64,000 nt of DNA from Agromyces sp. H17E-10 (GTDB lineage Bacteria > Actinomycetota > Actinomycetes > Actinomycetales > Microbacteriaceae), in NCBI RefSeq assembly GCF_022919715.1, contig NZ_CP095042.1, positions 2,356,001 to 2,420,000 on the forward strand. Reading direction: 5' to 3'. Below, piece after piece: positions 20,041 through 28,079 of the stretch. The position numbers and the translations under genes were made by a program. The notes beneath the pieces are model-generated. The model did no database searches, was not told the DNA's origin, and saw only the letters and a list, made by a program, of their open reading frames with translations. Positions within the stretch are counted from its first letter, which is position 1, and each line of letters starts with the position of its first letter.

Positions 20041-20068
20041 ACCTTACTGACAAGTAAGCAATTTGCAA
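20041..20068 (-). promoter_or_regulatory. Probable promoter of the Opp-GH3 operon with TetR operator
   Basis: On the minus strand TTGCAA (20068-20063) and TAAGGT (20046-20041) are spaced by 16 bases and fit a sigma-70 promoter. A perfect palindrome CTTACT-GACA-AGTAAG (20043-20058) covers the spacer and the -10. A TetR dimer bound there would block polymerase. It is also an A/T-rich island in GC-rich surroundings. The promoter assignment is inference; the palindrome is seen directly. Confidence 0.65.
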
Positions 20069-20178
20069 ACCCCGAGTCCGTTCGGCGCCCGATGTGCGCC
20101 GTCGACGCCGTCGCGGCCCGTAGACTTACCGGTCGGAAGGTCGACCGACGACGGTCGCCGAGAGCGAGAGGGGGCGAG

Positions 20179-20823
20179 GTGTCGACGACTGCCAAGCGCC
20201 CCAAGTCGCGCCCCGAGACGCTCGCGAAGCGGCGCGAGATCCTGCGCGCCGCGACCGAGGTGTTCGGCAGCAAGGGCTTCACGAACGGCACCCTCGCCGA
20301 CATCGCCGACCAGGTCGGCATGACGCACGCGGGCATCCTGCACCACTTCGGGTCGAAGGACCAGCTGCTCATGGAGGTGCTGACCTACCGGGACCAGACC
20401 GACGTCGCCGACCTCGAGGAGCAGCACATCCCCGGCGGCATCGAGCTCTTCCGCCACCTCGTGCGGACCGCCTTCGCCAACGCACAACGGGCCGGCATCG
20501 TGCAGGCGTTCGTCGTGCTCTCGGGTGAGTCGGTGACCGACGCGCACCCCGCGCAGCGGTACTTCGCCGAGCGCTACCGCACGCTGCGCGGTGAGGTGAT
20601 CGAGGCCTTCGGCGTCGTCTGCGCCGAGCGCGGCATCGACCCGGCCGCCGATGTCGTCGCCCATGCCGCCAATGCGATCATCGCCGTCATGGACGGGCTG
20701 CAGGTGCAGTGGCTGCACGAGCCCGAGGCGGTCGAGCTCGCCGAGGCGACCGAGTTCGCGATCGAGGCGATCGTCGCCGCCGTGCTCGACCCGCGCCCGC
20801 CGTTCGTGCGCACGAACGTCTGA
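20179..20823 (+). CDS. TetR-family transcriptional regulator of the glycoside operon (214 aa)
   Basis: N-terminal helix-turn-helix (about residues 12-58: RREILRAATEVFGSKGF...TLADIADQVGMTHAGILHHFGSKDQLL) is canonical TetR. The C-terminal ligand domain is of the TetR_C type found in many actinobacterial sugar regulators. Start GTG 20179 is preferred over the in-frame ATG 87 bases upstream because it has an RBS (GAGGGGGCGAG) and begins directly before the basic arm (STTAKRPKSR). It is transcribed away from the importer operon, sharing a 260-base regulatory gap with the palindrome at 20043-20058. Its natural effector is likely the imported sugar, by context only. Confidence 0.88.
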   Translation: MSTTAKRPKSRPETLAKRREILRAATEVFGSKGFTNGTLADIADQVGMTHAGILHHFGSKDQLLMEVLTYRDQTDVADLEEQHIPGGIELFRHLVRTAFANAQRAGIVQAFVVLSGESVTDAHPAQRYFAERYRTLRGEVIEAFGVVCAERGIDPAADVVAHAANAIIAVMDGLQVQWLHEPEAVELAEATEFAIEAIVAAVLDPRPPFVRTNV

Positions 20824-20858
20824 GCCGCTCGCAGCGCTCCGCGGGCCGGGCGGGCGCG

Positions 20859-21599
20859 TCACCCGAGCAGCTCGAGTGCGCCGTCGACGAGCGCTGCGGT
20901 GCCGCCGAGGTACGCGATCACGATGACCGCGAGCCGGGCGACCCGATGGCTCACCCGGGGTGAGAGCCACTCGCCGATCAGGAGACCCACGAGGAGCGCC
21001 CCGATCACGAACGGCCAGGCCGCGGGGTCGAGCGACGGCCACGTCCACCCGGTCGCGATGAACTTGCCGAGCAGGGCCGCCGAGCCGATCACGATGAAGT
21101 ACACCTGCGCGGTGGCGGCGAAGCCGACCTGCGGCCAGCGGGTCGCGACGGCGTAGACGCTGAGCGCCGGCCCGCCCACACCGGCCGAGGCGTTCATGAA
21201 CCCCGAGGCGGCGCCCGCGATGATCGCGGGAGCCGGCCCGGTCGCCGTGTGCGCGGTGCGGGTCACGACGAGGGTCACGGTGAGGGCGACGACCACGAGC
21301 AGCCCGACCCCGACCTGCAGCACGGGCCCCGGCACGTTCGCGGCGACGATCGCGCCGGCGACGGTGCCGAGGATCGCCGGTGGCAGGAGCCAGGCCAGCC
21401 TGCGCCCCTCCACCTGCCGCCACACGCGCGGCAGGATGAGCAGTGACGAGAGCACGGCGCACAGGTTGACGACGACGACGCCGTCGAACGGCCCGAGCAG
21501 GATGACGAGCGCGGGCGCCGCGATGAGCGCGAACCCCATGCCGGTGATGCGCTGCGACGCCGCGCCGACGAGCACGGAGAGGGCGACGGGCAGGAGCAC
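20859..21599 (-). CDS. TauE/SafE family anion exporter (246 aa)
   Basis: Integral membrane protein with seven or eight predicted helices, typical of the TauE/SafE (DUF81) family that exports sulfite, sulfoacetate or similar organosulfur anions. It opens with LLPVALSVLVGAASQRITGMGFALIAAPALVILLG, the family's first-repeat signature with the MGFALIAAP string. The second repeat has GFMNASAGVGGPALSVYAVATRW, the matching signature. Start is GTG 21599. It converges on the TetR gene (35 bases between stops) and lies alone ahead of the symporter operon. The substrate is unknown. Confidence 0.88.
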   Translation of the reverse strand: MLLPVALSVLVGAASQRITGMGFALIAAPALVILLGPFDGVVVVNLCAVLSSLLILPRVWRQVEGRRLAWLLPPAILGTVAGAIVAANVPGPVLQVGVGLLVVVALTVTLVVTRTAHTATGPAPAIIAGAASGFMNASAGVGGPALSVYAVATRWPQVGFAATAQVYFIVIGSAALLGKFIATGWTWPSLDPAAWPFVIGALLVGLLIGEWLSPRVSHRVARLAVIVIAYLGGTAALVDGALELLG

Positions 21600-21669
21600 C
21601 GGGCAAGTCTAGGCGTCGTTCGGCAGGATCCCGTCGTTCCGGCTCGGCGGCCCCTGGACGGGCCCCGGC

Positions 21670-23148
21670 TCAGCCCCGCTCGGGCACGTGCAACCGAGTC
21701 AGGTACGCATCGACACCGCGCGGGATGCCGCGGCGATCGCCGCGCGAGGCGAACACGGTCACGACGACAGCGAGTGGAACGGTCCACGCGGCGGGCTGCT
21801 CGAGGAAGGGACGCAGCGCGGGCACGGCGTCGCCGAGCGGGCCGCCCGCGAGGATCGCCGCGGCCGACAGCACGGCACCCGTGAGCATGCCCGCGATCGC
21901 CCCGCGGGCGGTGAGGCCCCGCCACCAGATGCCGAGGATGAGCATGGGGCACAGGGTCGACGCCGTGAACGCGAACACGAGCCCCACGCTGCCGGCGAGC
22001 CCGCTCGACTCGGTCGCGAGTGCGACCGCGAGCGGCACCGCGGTCGACACGATCGCGGCGATCCGGAACCCGCGCACCCGGCCGCCCAACAGGTCCTGGC
22101 TGATGACGCCCGCGAGTGAGACGACGAGCCCCGACGAGGTCGAGAGGAACGCGCCGAACGCGCCCGCGATGACGAGCGCCGTCAGCAGGTCGCCGACGAT
22201 GCCGGGCACGAGCCGGTCGGGCAGCAGCAGGATGAGTGCGTCGGCGCTGCCCGGTGCGGCGAGGTCGGGCGCGAACACGCGGCCGAGCAGGCCGAACGTG
22301 GTCGGGAAGAGGTAGAACACGCTGAGCAGCACGAGCACGATCACGGTGGTGCGCCGGGCGGCGACGCCGTCGGGGTTCGTGTAGAAGCGCACGAGCACGT
22401 GCGGCAGCCCGAGCGTGCCGAACAGCAGCGCGACCATGAGCGAGATCGTGCGGTAGACGTCGAGGTCGGCAGGTCCCGCGCTCGCCGGGAAGGCTTCGGC
22501 GGGGGTGATCGCGGCCGCGAGCTCGGCCGACGGCGAGCCGCCGCCGACCACCATGAGCAGCACGACGACGGGCAGGGCGAGCGCGGTGAGCTTGAGCCAG
22601 AACTGGAACGCCTGCACGAACGTGATCGCCCGCATGCCGCCCGCAGCGACGACGACCGCGACGATCACCGCGACCGCCACCGATCCCGCCCACGCCGGCA
22701 GGCCGGTCGTGATGCGCACCGTGAGCGCCGCGCCCTGCAGCTGCGGCACGATGTAGAACCAGCCGACCACGATCACGAGCACGCTCGTGACGAGTCGTGC
22801 GCCCCGCGACTCGAGCCGGGCCTCGGTGAAGTCGGGGATCGTGTACGCGCCGCTGCGCCGGAGCGGCGCCGCGACGAAGAGCAGCAGCATGAGGTACCCG
22901 GCCGTGTAGCCGATCGGGAACCACAGCGCCGACGCGCCCGTCAGCAGGATGAGCCCCGCGATGCCGAGGAACGACGCCGCAGACAGGTACTCGCCGCCGA
23001 TCGCCGAGGCGTTCCACCACGGGCGCACGGTGCGGCTCGCGACGTAGAAGTCGCTCGTCGTGCGCGAGACGCGCAGTCCGTAGAACCCGATGAGCGCCGA
23101 GACGAGGGCGACCGCGGCGATCGCGATGTAGCCGATCGCGGGGTTCAC
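21670..23148 (-). CDS. Sodium:solute symporter (SSS family), acetate/monocarboxylate-like (492 aa)
   Basis: Cation-coupled importer of the ActP/MctC type with about 13 helices. Features: SRTTSDFYVASRTVRPWWNASAIGGEYLSAASFLG, the SSS core helix 1-2 region; and LMVALLFGTLGLPHVLVRFYT, the motif typical of acetate and pyruvate symporters. Start GTG 23148 overlaps the stop of the DUF485-like gene by four bases (GTGA). The upstream ATG of the longer frame is rejected because it lies inside the preceding gene. It ends the operon DUF485-symporter behind the LytS/LytTR pair. The substrate is likely a small carboxylate, inferred from family and context. Confidence 0.9.
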   Translation of the reverse strand: MNPAIGYIAIAAVALVSALIGFYGLRVSRTTSDFYVASRTVRPWWNASAIGGEYLSAASFLGIAGLILLTGASALWFPIGYTAGYLMLLLFVAAPLRRSGAYTIPDFTEARLESRGARLVTSVLVIVVGWFYIVPQLQGAALTVRITTGLPAWAGSVAVAVIVAVVVAAGGMRAITFVQAFQFWLKLTALALPVVVLLMVVGGGSPSAELAAAITPAEAFPASAGPADLDVYRTISLMVALLFGTLGLPHVLVRFYTNPDGVAARRTTVIVLVLLSVFYLFPTTFGLLGRVFAPDLAAPGSADALILLLPDRLVPGIVGDLLTALVIAGAFGAFLSTSSGLVVSLAGVISQDLLGGRVRGFRIAAIVSTAVPLAVALATESSGLAGSVGLVFAFTASTLCPMLILGIWWRGLTARGAIAGMLTGAVLSAAAILAGGPLGDAVPALRPFLEQPAAWTVPLAVVVTVFASRGDRRGIPRGVDAYLTRLHVPERG

Positions 23149-23567
23149 GAGTCCTCCGCGAGGGCGCGGTAGCGGGCCTCGTTGCGCGCGGCCGCACGCA
23201 CGTAGAGCACGCCCACCGTGATGACGAGGGGGTAGAGCCCGAAGCCGAGCAGGAGCCACGAGACGGGCACGCCGAAGACGAACGCGCGGTCGAGGTCGGG
23301 GACGAGTGCGATCGCGACCACGAAGAGCGCGGTCGCGACCATGAACCCGACGGCCACGACGACCGCGAGGCGCAACTGCGACCGGATGAGCGAGCGCACG
23401 TACAGCCCCTGCACGTCGCTCGTGCCGCCGCCGACGGTCGGCGCCGGTGGCGGCCCGCCCGCCTGCGGCGCGGTCACCCGCACCCGCTTGCTGCCCGCTG
23501 GTCGAGTGGGGAGCGCCCCTTCGACGGGCTGAGGCGCCGCGACCGGCTCGAGACCCTCGTCGCTCAC
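23145..23567 (-). CDS. DUF485-like membrane protein with a repeat-derived N-terminus (140 aa)
   Basis: Accessory protein of SSS symporters with two transmembrane helices (about 63-85 and 98-120) in the C-terminal half, matching the DUF485 pattern of a helix pair before RNEARYRALAEDS. Start GTG 23567 overlaps the stop of the response-regulator gene (GTGA). The first about 25 residues (EPVAAPQPVEGALPTRP) are translated from a stretch that matches the genome's extragenic repeat (23497-23555), so the N-terminus looks like an inserted repeat that has become coding. A Pro/Gly-rich linker follows. Confidence 0.82.
   Translation of the reverse strand: MSDEGLEPVAAPQPVEGALPTRPAGSKRVRVTAPQAGGPPPAPTVGGGTSDVQGLYVRSLIRSQLRLAVVVAVGFMVATALFVVAIALVPDLDRAFVFGVPVSWLLLGFGLYPLVITVGVLYVRAAARNEARYRALAEDS
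23497..23555 (-). repeat. Extragenic-type palindromic repeat inside a coding sequence
   Basis: GCTGGTCGAGTGGGGAGCG at one end and TCGAGACC at the other flank CCTTCGACGGGCTGAGG. The two ends match the repeat family seen at 31741-31819, 53222-53267 and 55462-55479, and the centre resembles the CCTTCGAC(A)GGCTCAGG element at 30791-30809. It encodes the N-terminus of the DUF485-like protein. Confidence 0.65.
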
Positions 23568-24319
23568 GGCCGCGCTCGCAGGGTCGCCTGCTCGAGCCGT
23601 TCGCGCAGGCCCGGCAGGAGGCGCCGGCTCACGGGCAGCTCGGCCTGCCCGACCGTCACGCTCGGGTGGTCGGCGCCGAGCCGCACCCGCCGCACGTGAG
23701 CGAGGGCCACGAGGTACGACCGGTGCACCCGCACGAATCCCGCGTCGGCCCACTGCCGTTCGAGGTCGGCCATCGGCACGCGCACGAGGTAGCTCGCCTC
23801 CTCGGTGTGCAGCCGCGCGTAGTCGCCCTGCGCCTGCACGTAGCGCACGTCGTCGCGGCGGATCATGCGCGTCGTGCCGCCGAGCGTCACCGCGATCATC
23901 TCGGGCGGGGCGGATGCCTCGGGCGCGGTGCGGCCCGTGGCGCGGGTGCCGGCCGCGGTGATCGCCTCGACGACCCGTCCGACCGAGCGGTGCAGTCGCT
24001 CGGTGCGCACGGGCTTCAGCAGGTAGTCGACGGCCTCGAGGTCGAACGCCTCGAGCGCGCCCTCCTCGTCGGCGGTCACGAACACGAGCACGGGGCGCTG
24101 CTCGAAGCGCGCGAGCGCCCGCGCGAGGTCGAACCCCGTGAGGCCCGGCATGTGGATGTCGAGGAATGCGGCATCCACGGGCTCGCGCGCGAGCAGCCGG
24201 ATGGCCTCGGATCCCGAGGAGGCCTGGTGGATCGTGCCGATCCGCGGGTCCTGCCGCAGGAGGTAGGCGAGCTCGTCGATCGCGGGCTGCTCGTCGTCGG
24301 CGATGAGCACGGAGATCAT
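23564..24319 (-). CDS. LytTR-type response regulator (251 aa)
   Basis: Receiver domain (1-120) with acidic pocket D8-D9, phospho-acceptor Asp54 (LDIHMPG), Thr82 and Lys102 (YLLKP). The C-terminal LytTR DNA-binding domain (about 145-251) carries the family pattern: RMIRRDDVRYVQAQGDYARLH...YLVR...FVRVHRSYLVALAHV. It is the partner of the LytS-like kinase (24316-25506), with which it overlaps by four bases, and probably binds the direct repeats at 25554-25583 in the divergent promoter. The group of BtsR/YpdB-type regulators controls pyruvate or other carboxylate transporters, matching the symporters here. Confidence 0.92.
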   Translation of the reverse strand: MISVLIADDEQPAIDELAYLLRQDPRIGTIHQASSGSEAIRLLAREPVDAAFLDIHMPGLTGFDLARALARFEQRPVLVFVTADEEGALEAFDLEAVDYLLKPVRTERLHRSVGRVVEAITAAGTRATGRTAPEASAPPEMIAVTLGGTTRMIRRDDVRYVQAQGDYARLHTEEASYLVRVPMADLERQWADAGFVRVHRSYLVALAHVRRVRLGADHPSVTVGQAELPVSRRLLPGLRERLEQATLRARP

Positions 24320-25506
24320 GGTGCGATCCTCCCATCACGACGCGGACCGGCCTTGGGCACGCGCATGCGCACGAGGGTACCCGCGCCGAGGTTCGTCTCG
24401 ACGACGAGGCCGTGCTCGTCGCCGTAGACCTGGCGCAGCCGGGCGTCGACGTTGCGCAGGCCCACGTGCTCACCGTCGGCGGGGCCGCCCGCGAGCACGC
24501 TCGCGAGCGCCTCGGGGTCGATGCCGACCCCGTCGTCCTCGACGGTGACCTCGGCGTAGGCGCCCGAGTCGGCTGCCTCGATCGTGATGCGACCGCCGCC
24601 CTCCTTCGACTCGAGCCCGTGCCGCACGGCGTTCTCGACGAGCGGCTGGATCGAGAGGAACGGCACGACCGTCGAGAGCACCTCGGGAGCGATCTGCAGG
24701 GTGACCTTCAGCCGGTCGCCGAACCGGGCGCGCTCGAGCTTGAGGTAGCCGTCGATCGAGCGCAGCTCCTCGGCGATGGTCGTGAAGTCGCCGTGCCGGC
24801 GGAACGAGTACCGCGTGAAGTCCGCGAACTCGAGCACGAGGTCGCGGGCCTTCTGCGGGTCCGTGTTGATGAACGAGGCGATCGCGTTGAGCGAGTTGTA
24901 GATGAAGTGCGGGCTGATCTGGGCTCGCAGGGCCTTCACCTCGGCCTCCGCGAGGGCCGCGCGCGAGGCATCCAGTTCGCCCAGCTCGACCTGGGCCGCG
25001 ACCCAGTCGGCGACCTCGCCGGTCGCCCGCACGAGGCCCGCCCGCACGGGGGAGGCGAACGCGACGATCGCGCCGACCGGGCCGGCGCCGCCGACGACGG
25101 GCGCGGCGACCGCGTCGGTCTCCCACGCCCCGATCGGGATGCGGCGCTGCACCGTCGCCCGCCCGCTCGCGAGCGCCTCGGCCGCGAGCCGTTCGGCGAC
25201 CGGGCGCACGGCGTCGTCGCCGTCGATCGCGATCGCGCCCGTGCGGTCGGCGAGCGCGAGGCTGTCGCAGCCGAGGAGCGCGCGCAGGTGCTTGCCGGCG
25301 CGCTGCGCGTCGGGGCCCTCGAGCCCGCCGCGCAGGTGCTCGGCCGCCCGCGAGGCGAGGTGCAGGGTCTGGTAGGTCGCCTGCTCGGCGTCGGTGCCGA
25401 GCTCCTTCGAGGCGAGCACGATGCGTCGCAGGAAGATCACGAGCCCGACGGCGAGCGCACCCGCGGCCACGCCGACGGCGGCGGCGAGCAGCATCGACTC
25501 GGGCAT
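24316..25506 (-). CDS. LytS-type sensor histidine kinase (396 aa)
   Basis: Membrane sensor with one N-terminal helix (residues 5-27), a GAF-like sensory domain (about 45-175), a short coiled coil, then the His_kinase region with phospho-acceptor His200 in ISPHFIYNSLNA and a C-terminal ATPase with LVENAVRHGLE (N box), VEDDGVGID (G1) and HVGLRNVDARL (G2). Single-helix GAF architecture differs from the multi-helix 5TM LytS/BtsS sensors, so the signal is more likely cytoplasmic. Start ATG 25506 is the first after the divergent intergenic region. It is the first gene of a four-gene operon, all overlapping by four bases: kinase, regulator, DUF485, symporter. Confidence 0.9.
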   Translation of the reverse strand: MPESMLLAAAVGVAAGALAVGLVIFLRRIVLASKELGTDAEQATYQTLHLASRAAEHLRGGLEGPDAQRAGKHLRALLGCDSLALADRTGAIAIDGDDAVRPVAERLAAEALASGRATVQRRIPIGAWETDAVAAPVVGGAGPVGAIVAFASPVRAGLVRATGEVADWVAAQVELGELDASRAALAEAEVKALRAQISPHFIYNSLNAIASFINTDPQKARDLVLEFADFTRYSFRRHGDFTTIAEELRSIDGYLKLERARFGDRLKVTLQIAPEVLSTVVPFLSIQPLVENAVRHGLESKEGGGRITIEAADSGAYAEVTVEDDGVGIDPEALASVLAGGPADGEHVGLRNVDARLRQVYGDEHGLVVETNLGAGTLVRMRVPKAGPRRDGRIAP

Positions 25507-25553
25507 GCACGCCAGCGTAATCGCCTCGCCGCACGGCGGGCGGCGGCATCCCT

Positions 25554-25583
25554 GCCGTTCGTCGCACCGACGGCGCCGTTCGT
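25554..25583. promoter_or_regulatory. LytTR-type direct-repeat binding site
   Basis: Two identical 9-mers GCCGTTCGT at 25554-25562 and 25575-25583, separated by 12 bases (period 21). Each matches 8 of 9 positions of the published LytTR consensus ([TA][AC][CA]GTTN[AG][TG]), and the 12-base spacing is the one known for this family. It lies in the 206-base gap between the kinase operon and the divergent DUF485-symporter operon. That it is bound by the local regulator is inference. Confidence 0.72.
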
Positions 25584-25712
25584 CGACGACGAGCGGCGCT
25601 CGCCCCACGCCGGCCGCCCGCGCGACGAGACTCGGCCACGGCAACACCGAACGCGACGGGCGCCCGCCCGTCGACCTCCTGAGAACAGCGAACCCCCGAT
25701 GAAGGAGACGCC

Positions 25713-26093
25713 ATGGGCAACGACGCCCTGAGCGCGGAGCAGCAGACGGCCCCACCCGTCGACTACCCCGCAGTCCAACGATCCCCCGAGTTCCAAGAGC
25801 TGCGCCACACGCACCGGAAGTTCGTCTTCCCCGTGCTCGGCGCCTGCCTCGTCTGGTACTTCGGCTACGTGCTGCTCGCGAGCTACGCGCACGACTTCAT
25901 GTCGACGCCCGTCTGGGGGCACGTGAACGTCGCGATGCTGCTCGGCCTCGCGCAGGTGGTCACGACCTTCGCGGTCACCACCTGGTACGTCAGCTACGCC
26001 AACCGCAAGCTCGACCCGCGCGCCGAGACGCTGCGCGACGAGATCGAGTCGGGGCAGTTCGTCGCCCCCGCAGCCGAGGAGGCCGCACGATGA
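25713..26093 (+). CDS. DUF485 family membrane protein (126 aa)
   Basis: Two-helix accessory protein of cation:acetate symporters (the YjcH type). The motif FQELRHTHRKFVFPVLGACLVWYFGYVLLASYAHDFM, helix 1 plus loop, then VNVAMLLGLAQVVTTFAVTTWYVSYANRKLDP, helix 2, is the classic DUF485 pattern. Start ATG 25713 has a strong RBS (AAGGAGACG). The stop overlaps the symporter start by four bases (ATGA), so the two are co-translated. Divergent from the LytS kinase operon. Confidence 0.93.
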   Translation: MGNDALSAEQQTAPPVDYPAVQRSPEFQELRHTHRKFVFPVLGACLVWYFGYVLLASYAHDFMSTPVWGHVNVAMLLGLAQVVTTFAVTTWYVSYANRKLDPRAETLRDEIESGQFVAPAAEEAAR

Positions 26094-27754
26094 GCTTCAC
26101 CGCAGTCGCGGCATCCGCCGCCGCATCCGTCTCGACCGGAGTCATCGCCGAAGCCGCACCCGCCGCCTCGCCCGGCGAGCCCTGGCTCAACATCGCGATC
26201 TTCGCCGCGTTCGTCGCGATCACGATGGTGATCGTGTTCCGTGCGAGCCGCAACAACAAGACCGCGGCCGACTACTACGCCGCCGGCCGCTCGTTCACGG
26301 GCGGGCAGAACGGCTCGGCGATCGCGGGCGACTACCTGTCGGCGGCGTCGTTCCTCGGCATCGTCGGCGCGATCGCGATGACGGGCTACGACGGGTTCCT
26401 CTACTCGATCGGGTTCCTCGTGGCGTGGCTCGTCGCGCTGCTGCTCGTCGCCGAGCTGCTGCGCAACACGGGCAAGTTCACGATGGCCGACGTGCTCTCG
26501 TTCCGGCTGAAGCAGAAGCCCGTGCGCATCGCCGCCGCGACGACCACGCTCGTCGTCTGCTTCTTCTACCTGCTCGCCCAGATGGCCGGCGCCGGCGGGC
26601 TCGTCTCGCTGCTGCTCGGCGTCGGCGACCAGCTCGGCCAGGCCGTCGTCATCACGGTCGTGGGCGCGCTCATGATCCTCTACGTGCTCATCGGCGGCAT
26701 GAAGGGCACCACCTGGGTGCAGATCATCAAGGCGATCCTGCTGATCGCGGGCGCCGGCGTCATGACGGTGTGGGTGCTCGCGCTCAACGGCTTCGACTTC
26801 TCGGCGCTGCTCGAGAACGCGGTCGAGGTGGCCGAGAACCCGGCGATCCTCGACCCCGGCCTCAAGTACGGCGTCTCCGACCTGTCGAAGGTCGACTTCA
26901 TCTCGCTCGGCCTCGCGCTCGTGCTCGGCACCGCGGCCCTGCCGCACGTGCTCATGCGCTTCTACACGGTGCCGACCGCGAAGGAGGCCCGCAAGTCGGT
27001 CGTCTGGGCGATCTGGCTCATCGGCATCTTCTACGTGTTCACGCTCGTGCTCGGCTACGGCGCCGCGGCCCTCGTCGGCCCCGCGACCATCGCCGCAGCG
27101 CCCGGCGGCCCGAACTCGGCGGCCCCGCTGCTCGCGTTCGAGCTCGGCGGACCGCTGCTGCTCGGTCTCATCTCGGCGATCGCGTTCGCGACGATCCTCG
27201 CGGTCGTCGCGGGCCTCACGATCACGGCGGCGGCGTCGTTCGCGCACGACATCTACGCGTCGGTCGTGAAGAAGGGCAAGCCCGAGCCGGGCGCCGAGGT
27301 CAAGGTCGCCCGTCGCACGGTCGTCATCATCGGCATCGTCGCGATCATCGGCGGCATCGGGGCGAACGGGCAGAACGTCGCGTTCCTCGTCGCGCTCGCG
27401 TTCGCCGTGGCCGCGTCGGCGAACCTGCCGACGATCGTCTACTCGCTCTACTGGAAGCGCTTCACCACGAAGGGTGCCCTGTGGAGCATGTACGGCGGCC
27501 TCGCGTCGGCGATCCTCCTCATCATCTTCTCGCCCGTCGTCTCGGGCTCGGAGACCTCGATGCTGAAGACCGCGGAGATCAACTTCGCCTTCTTCCCGCT
27601 GTCGAACCCGGGCATCATCTCGATCCCGCTCGCGTTCTTCCTCGGCTGGCTCGGCACCGTGCTCGACAAGGGCACCGAAGACCCGCTCAAGCAGAGCGAG
27701 ATGGAGGTGCGCTCGCTCACGGGCGTCGGCGCCGAGAAGGCGACGCAGCACTAG
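26090..27754 (+). CDS. Cation:acetate-type sodium:solute symporter (554 aa)
   Basis: ActP-like SSS importer with about 13 helices: an early helix after a signal-like N-terminus (residues 1-25), then NNKTAADYYAAGRSFTGGQNG, GDYLSAASFLGIVGAIAMTGYDGFLY and LGTAALPHVLMRFYTVPTAKEARKS, the diagnostic acetate/pyruvate symporter motif. Start ATG 26090. The C-terminus (DKGTEDPLKQSEMEVRSLTG) is as in the MctC/ActP family. It is the second of two symporters around the LytS/LytTR pair and more typical of the family than the 492-aa one. Substrate acetate, pyruvate or propionate by family. Confidence 0.93.
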   Translation: MSFTAVAASAAASVSTGVIAEAAPAASPGEPWLNIAIFAAFVAITMVIVFRASRNNKTAADYYAAGRSFTGGQNGSAIAGDYLSAASFLGIVGAIAMTGYDGFLYSIGFLVAWLVALLLVAELLRNTGKFTMADVLSFRLKQKPVRIAAATTTLVVCFFYLLAQMAGAGGLVSLLLGVGDQLGQAVVITVVGALMILYVLIGGMKGTTWVQIIKAILLIAGAGVMTVWVLALNGFDFSALLENAVEVAENPAILDPGLKYGVSDLSKVDFISLGLALVLGTAALPHVLMRFYTVPTAKEARKSVVWAIWLIGIFYVFTLVLGYGAAALVGPATIAAAPGGPNSAAPLLAFELGGPLLLGLISAIAFATILAVVAGLTITAAASFAHDIYASVVKKGKPEPGAEVKVARRTVVIIGIVAIIGGIGANGQNVAFLVALAFAVAASANLPTIVYSLYWKRFTTKGALWSMYGGLASAILLIIFSPVVSGSETSMLKTAEINFAFFPLSNPGIISIPLAFFLGWLGTVLDKGTEDPLKQSEMEVRSLTGVGAEKATQH

Positions 27755-27836
27755 AGTTCCGGCGGCGGGTGGGGGCCCGCCGCCGGACGAGACTCGACGC
27801 GGCGGCATTCGCCTGTCCCAACCGCGTCGAACCGAT

Positions 27837-27874
27837 CGGGCGGATGCGGCGACTCAGGTCGCGGCATCCGCCCG
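27837..27874. terminator. Terminator between symporter operon and converging small gene
   Basis: Stem of 11 bp (CGGGCGGATGC with GCATCCGCCCG) continued by 5 bp (GCGAC/GTCGC) after one G.G mismatch, closed by a TCAG loop. Shared by the symporter (stop 27754) and the converging 65-aa membrane protein gene (stop 27882). The stem again contains CGGATGC. Confidence 0.8.
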
Positions 27875-27881
27875 CTTCACG

Positions 27882-28079
27882 TCAGGAGCGAGAGCGGCGC
27901 TGGCGGGCGATGCCCCAGCCGACGAGGCCGAGCCCGACGACCGCGACGATCGGGCCGACGATCGCCCACAGCGTGACCCCGCTCATGACGGAGCCGGGCA
28001 GGATCCCGACGCCTTGGAGGGTCCACACCGCGCCGATCAGGGCGAGCAGCACGCCGACGATGATGAGCAGCCACTTCAT
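27882..28079 (-). CDS. Small two-helix membrane protein (65 aa)
   Basis: MKWLLIIVGVLLALIGAVWTLQG followed by a short loop and a second helix (WAIVGPIVAVVGLGLVGWGI) and a basic tail RQRRSRS. The pattern matches a family of uncharacterised actinobacterial proteins often annotated as integral membrane protein. No function can be given. Start ATG 28079 is the only one that includes the first helix; an RBS (AAAGGCGG) precedes it. It stands alone, with the terminator downstream and the gene-poor stretch 28080-28553 upstream. Confidence 0.82.
   Translation of the reverse strand: MKWLLIIVGVLLALIGAVWTLQGVGILPGSVMSGVTLWAIVGPIVAVVGLGLVGWGIARQRRSRS

Noticed and set aside
21600..21669. A terminator after the 492-aa symporter gene
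   Set aside because: Only a five-base stem (GGCCC/GGGCC) is available; too weak to call.
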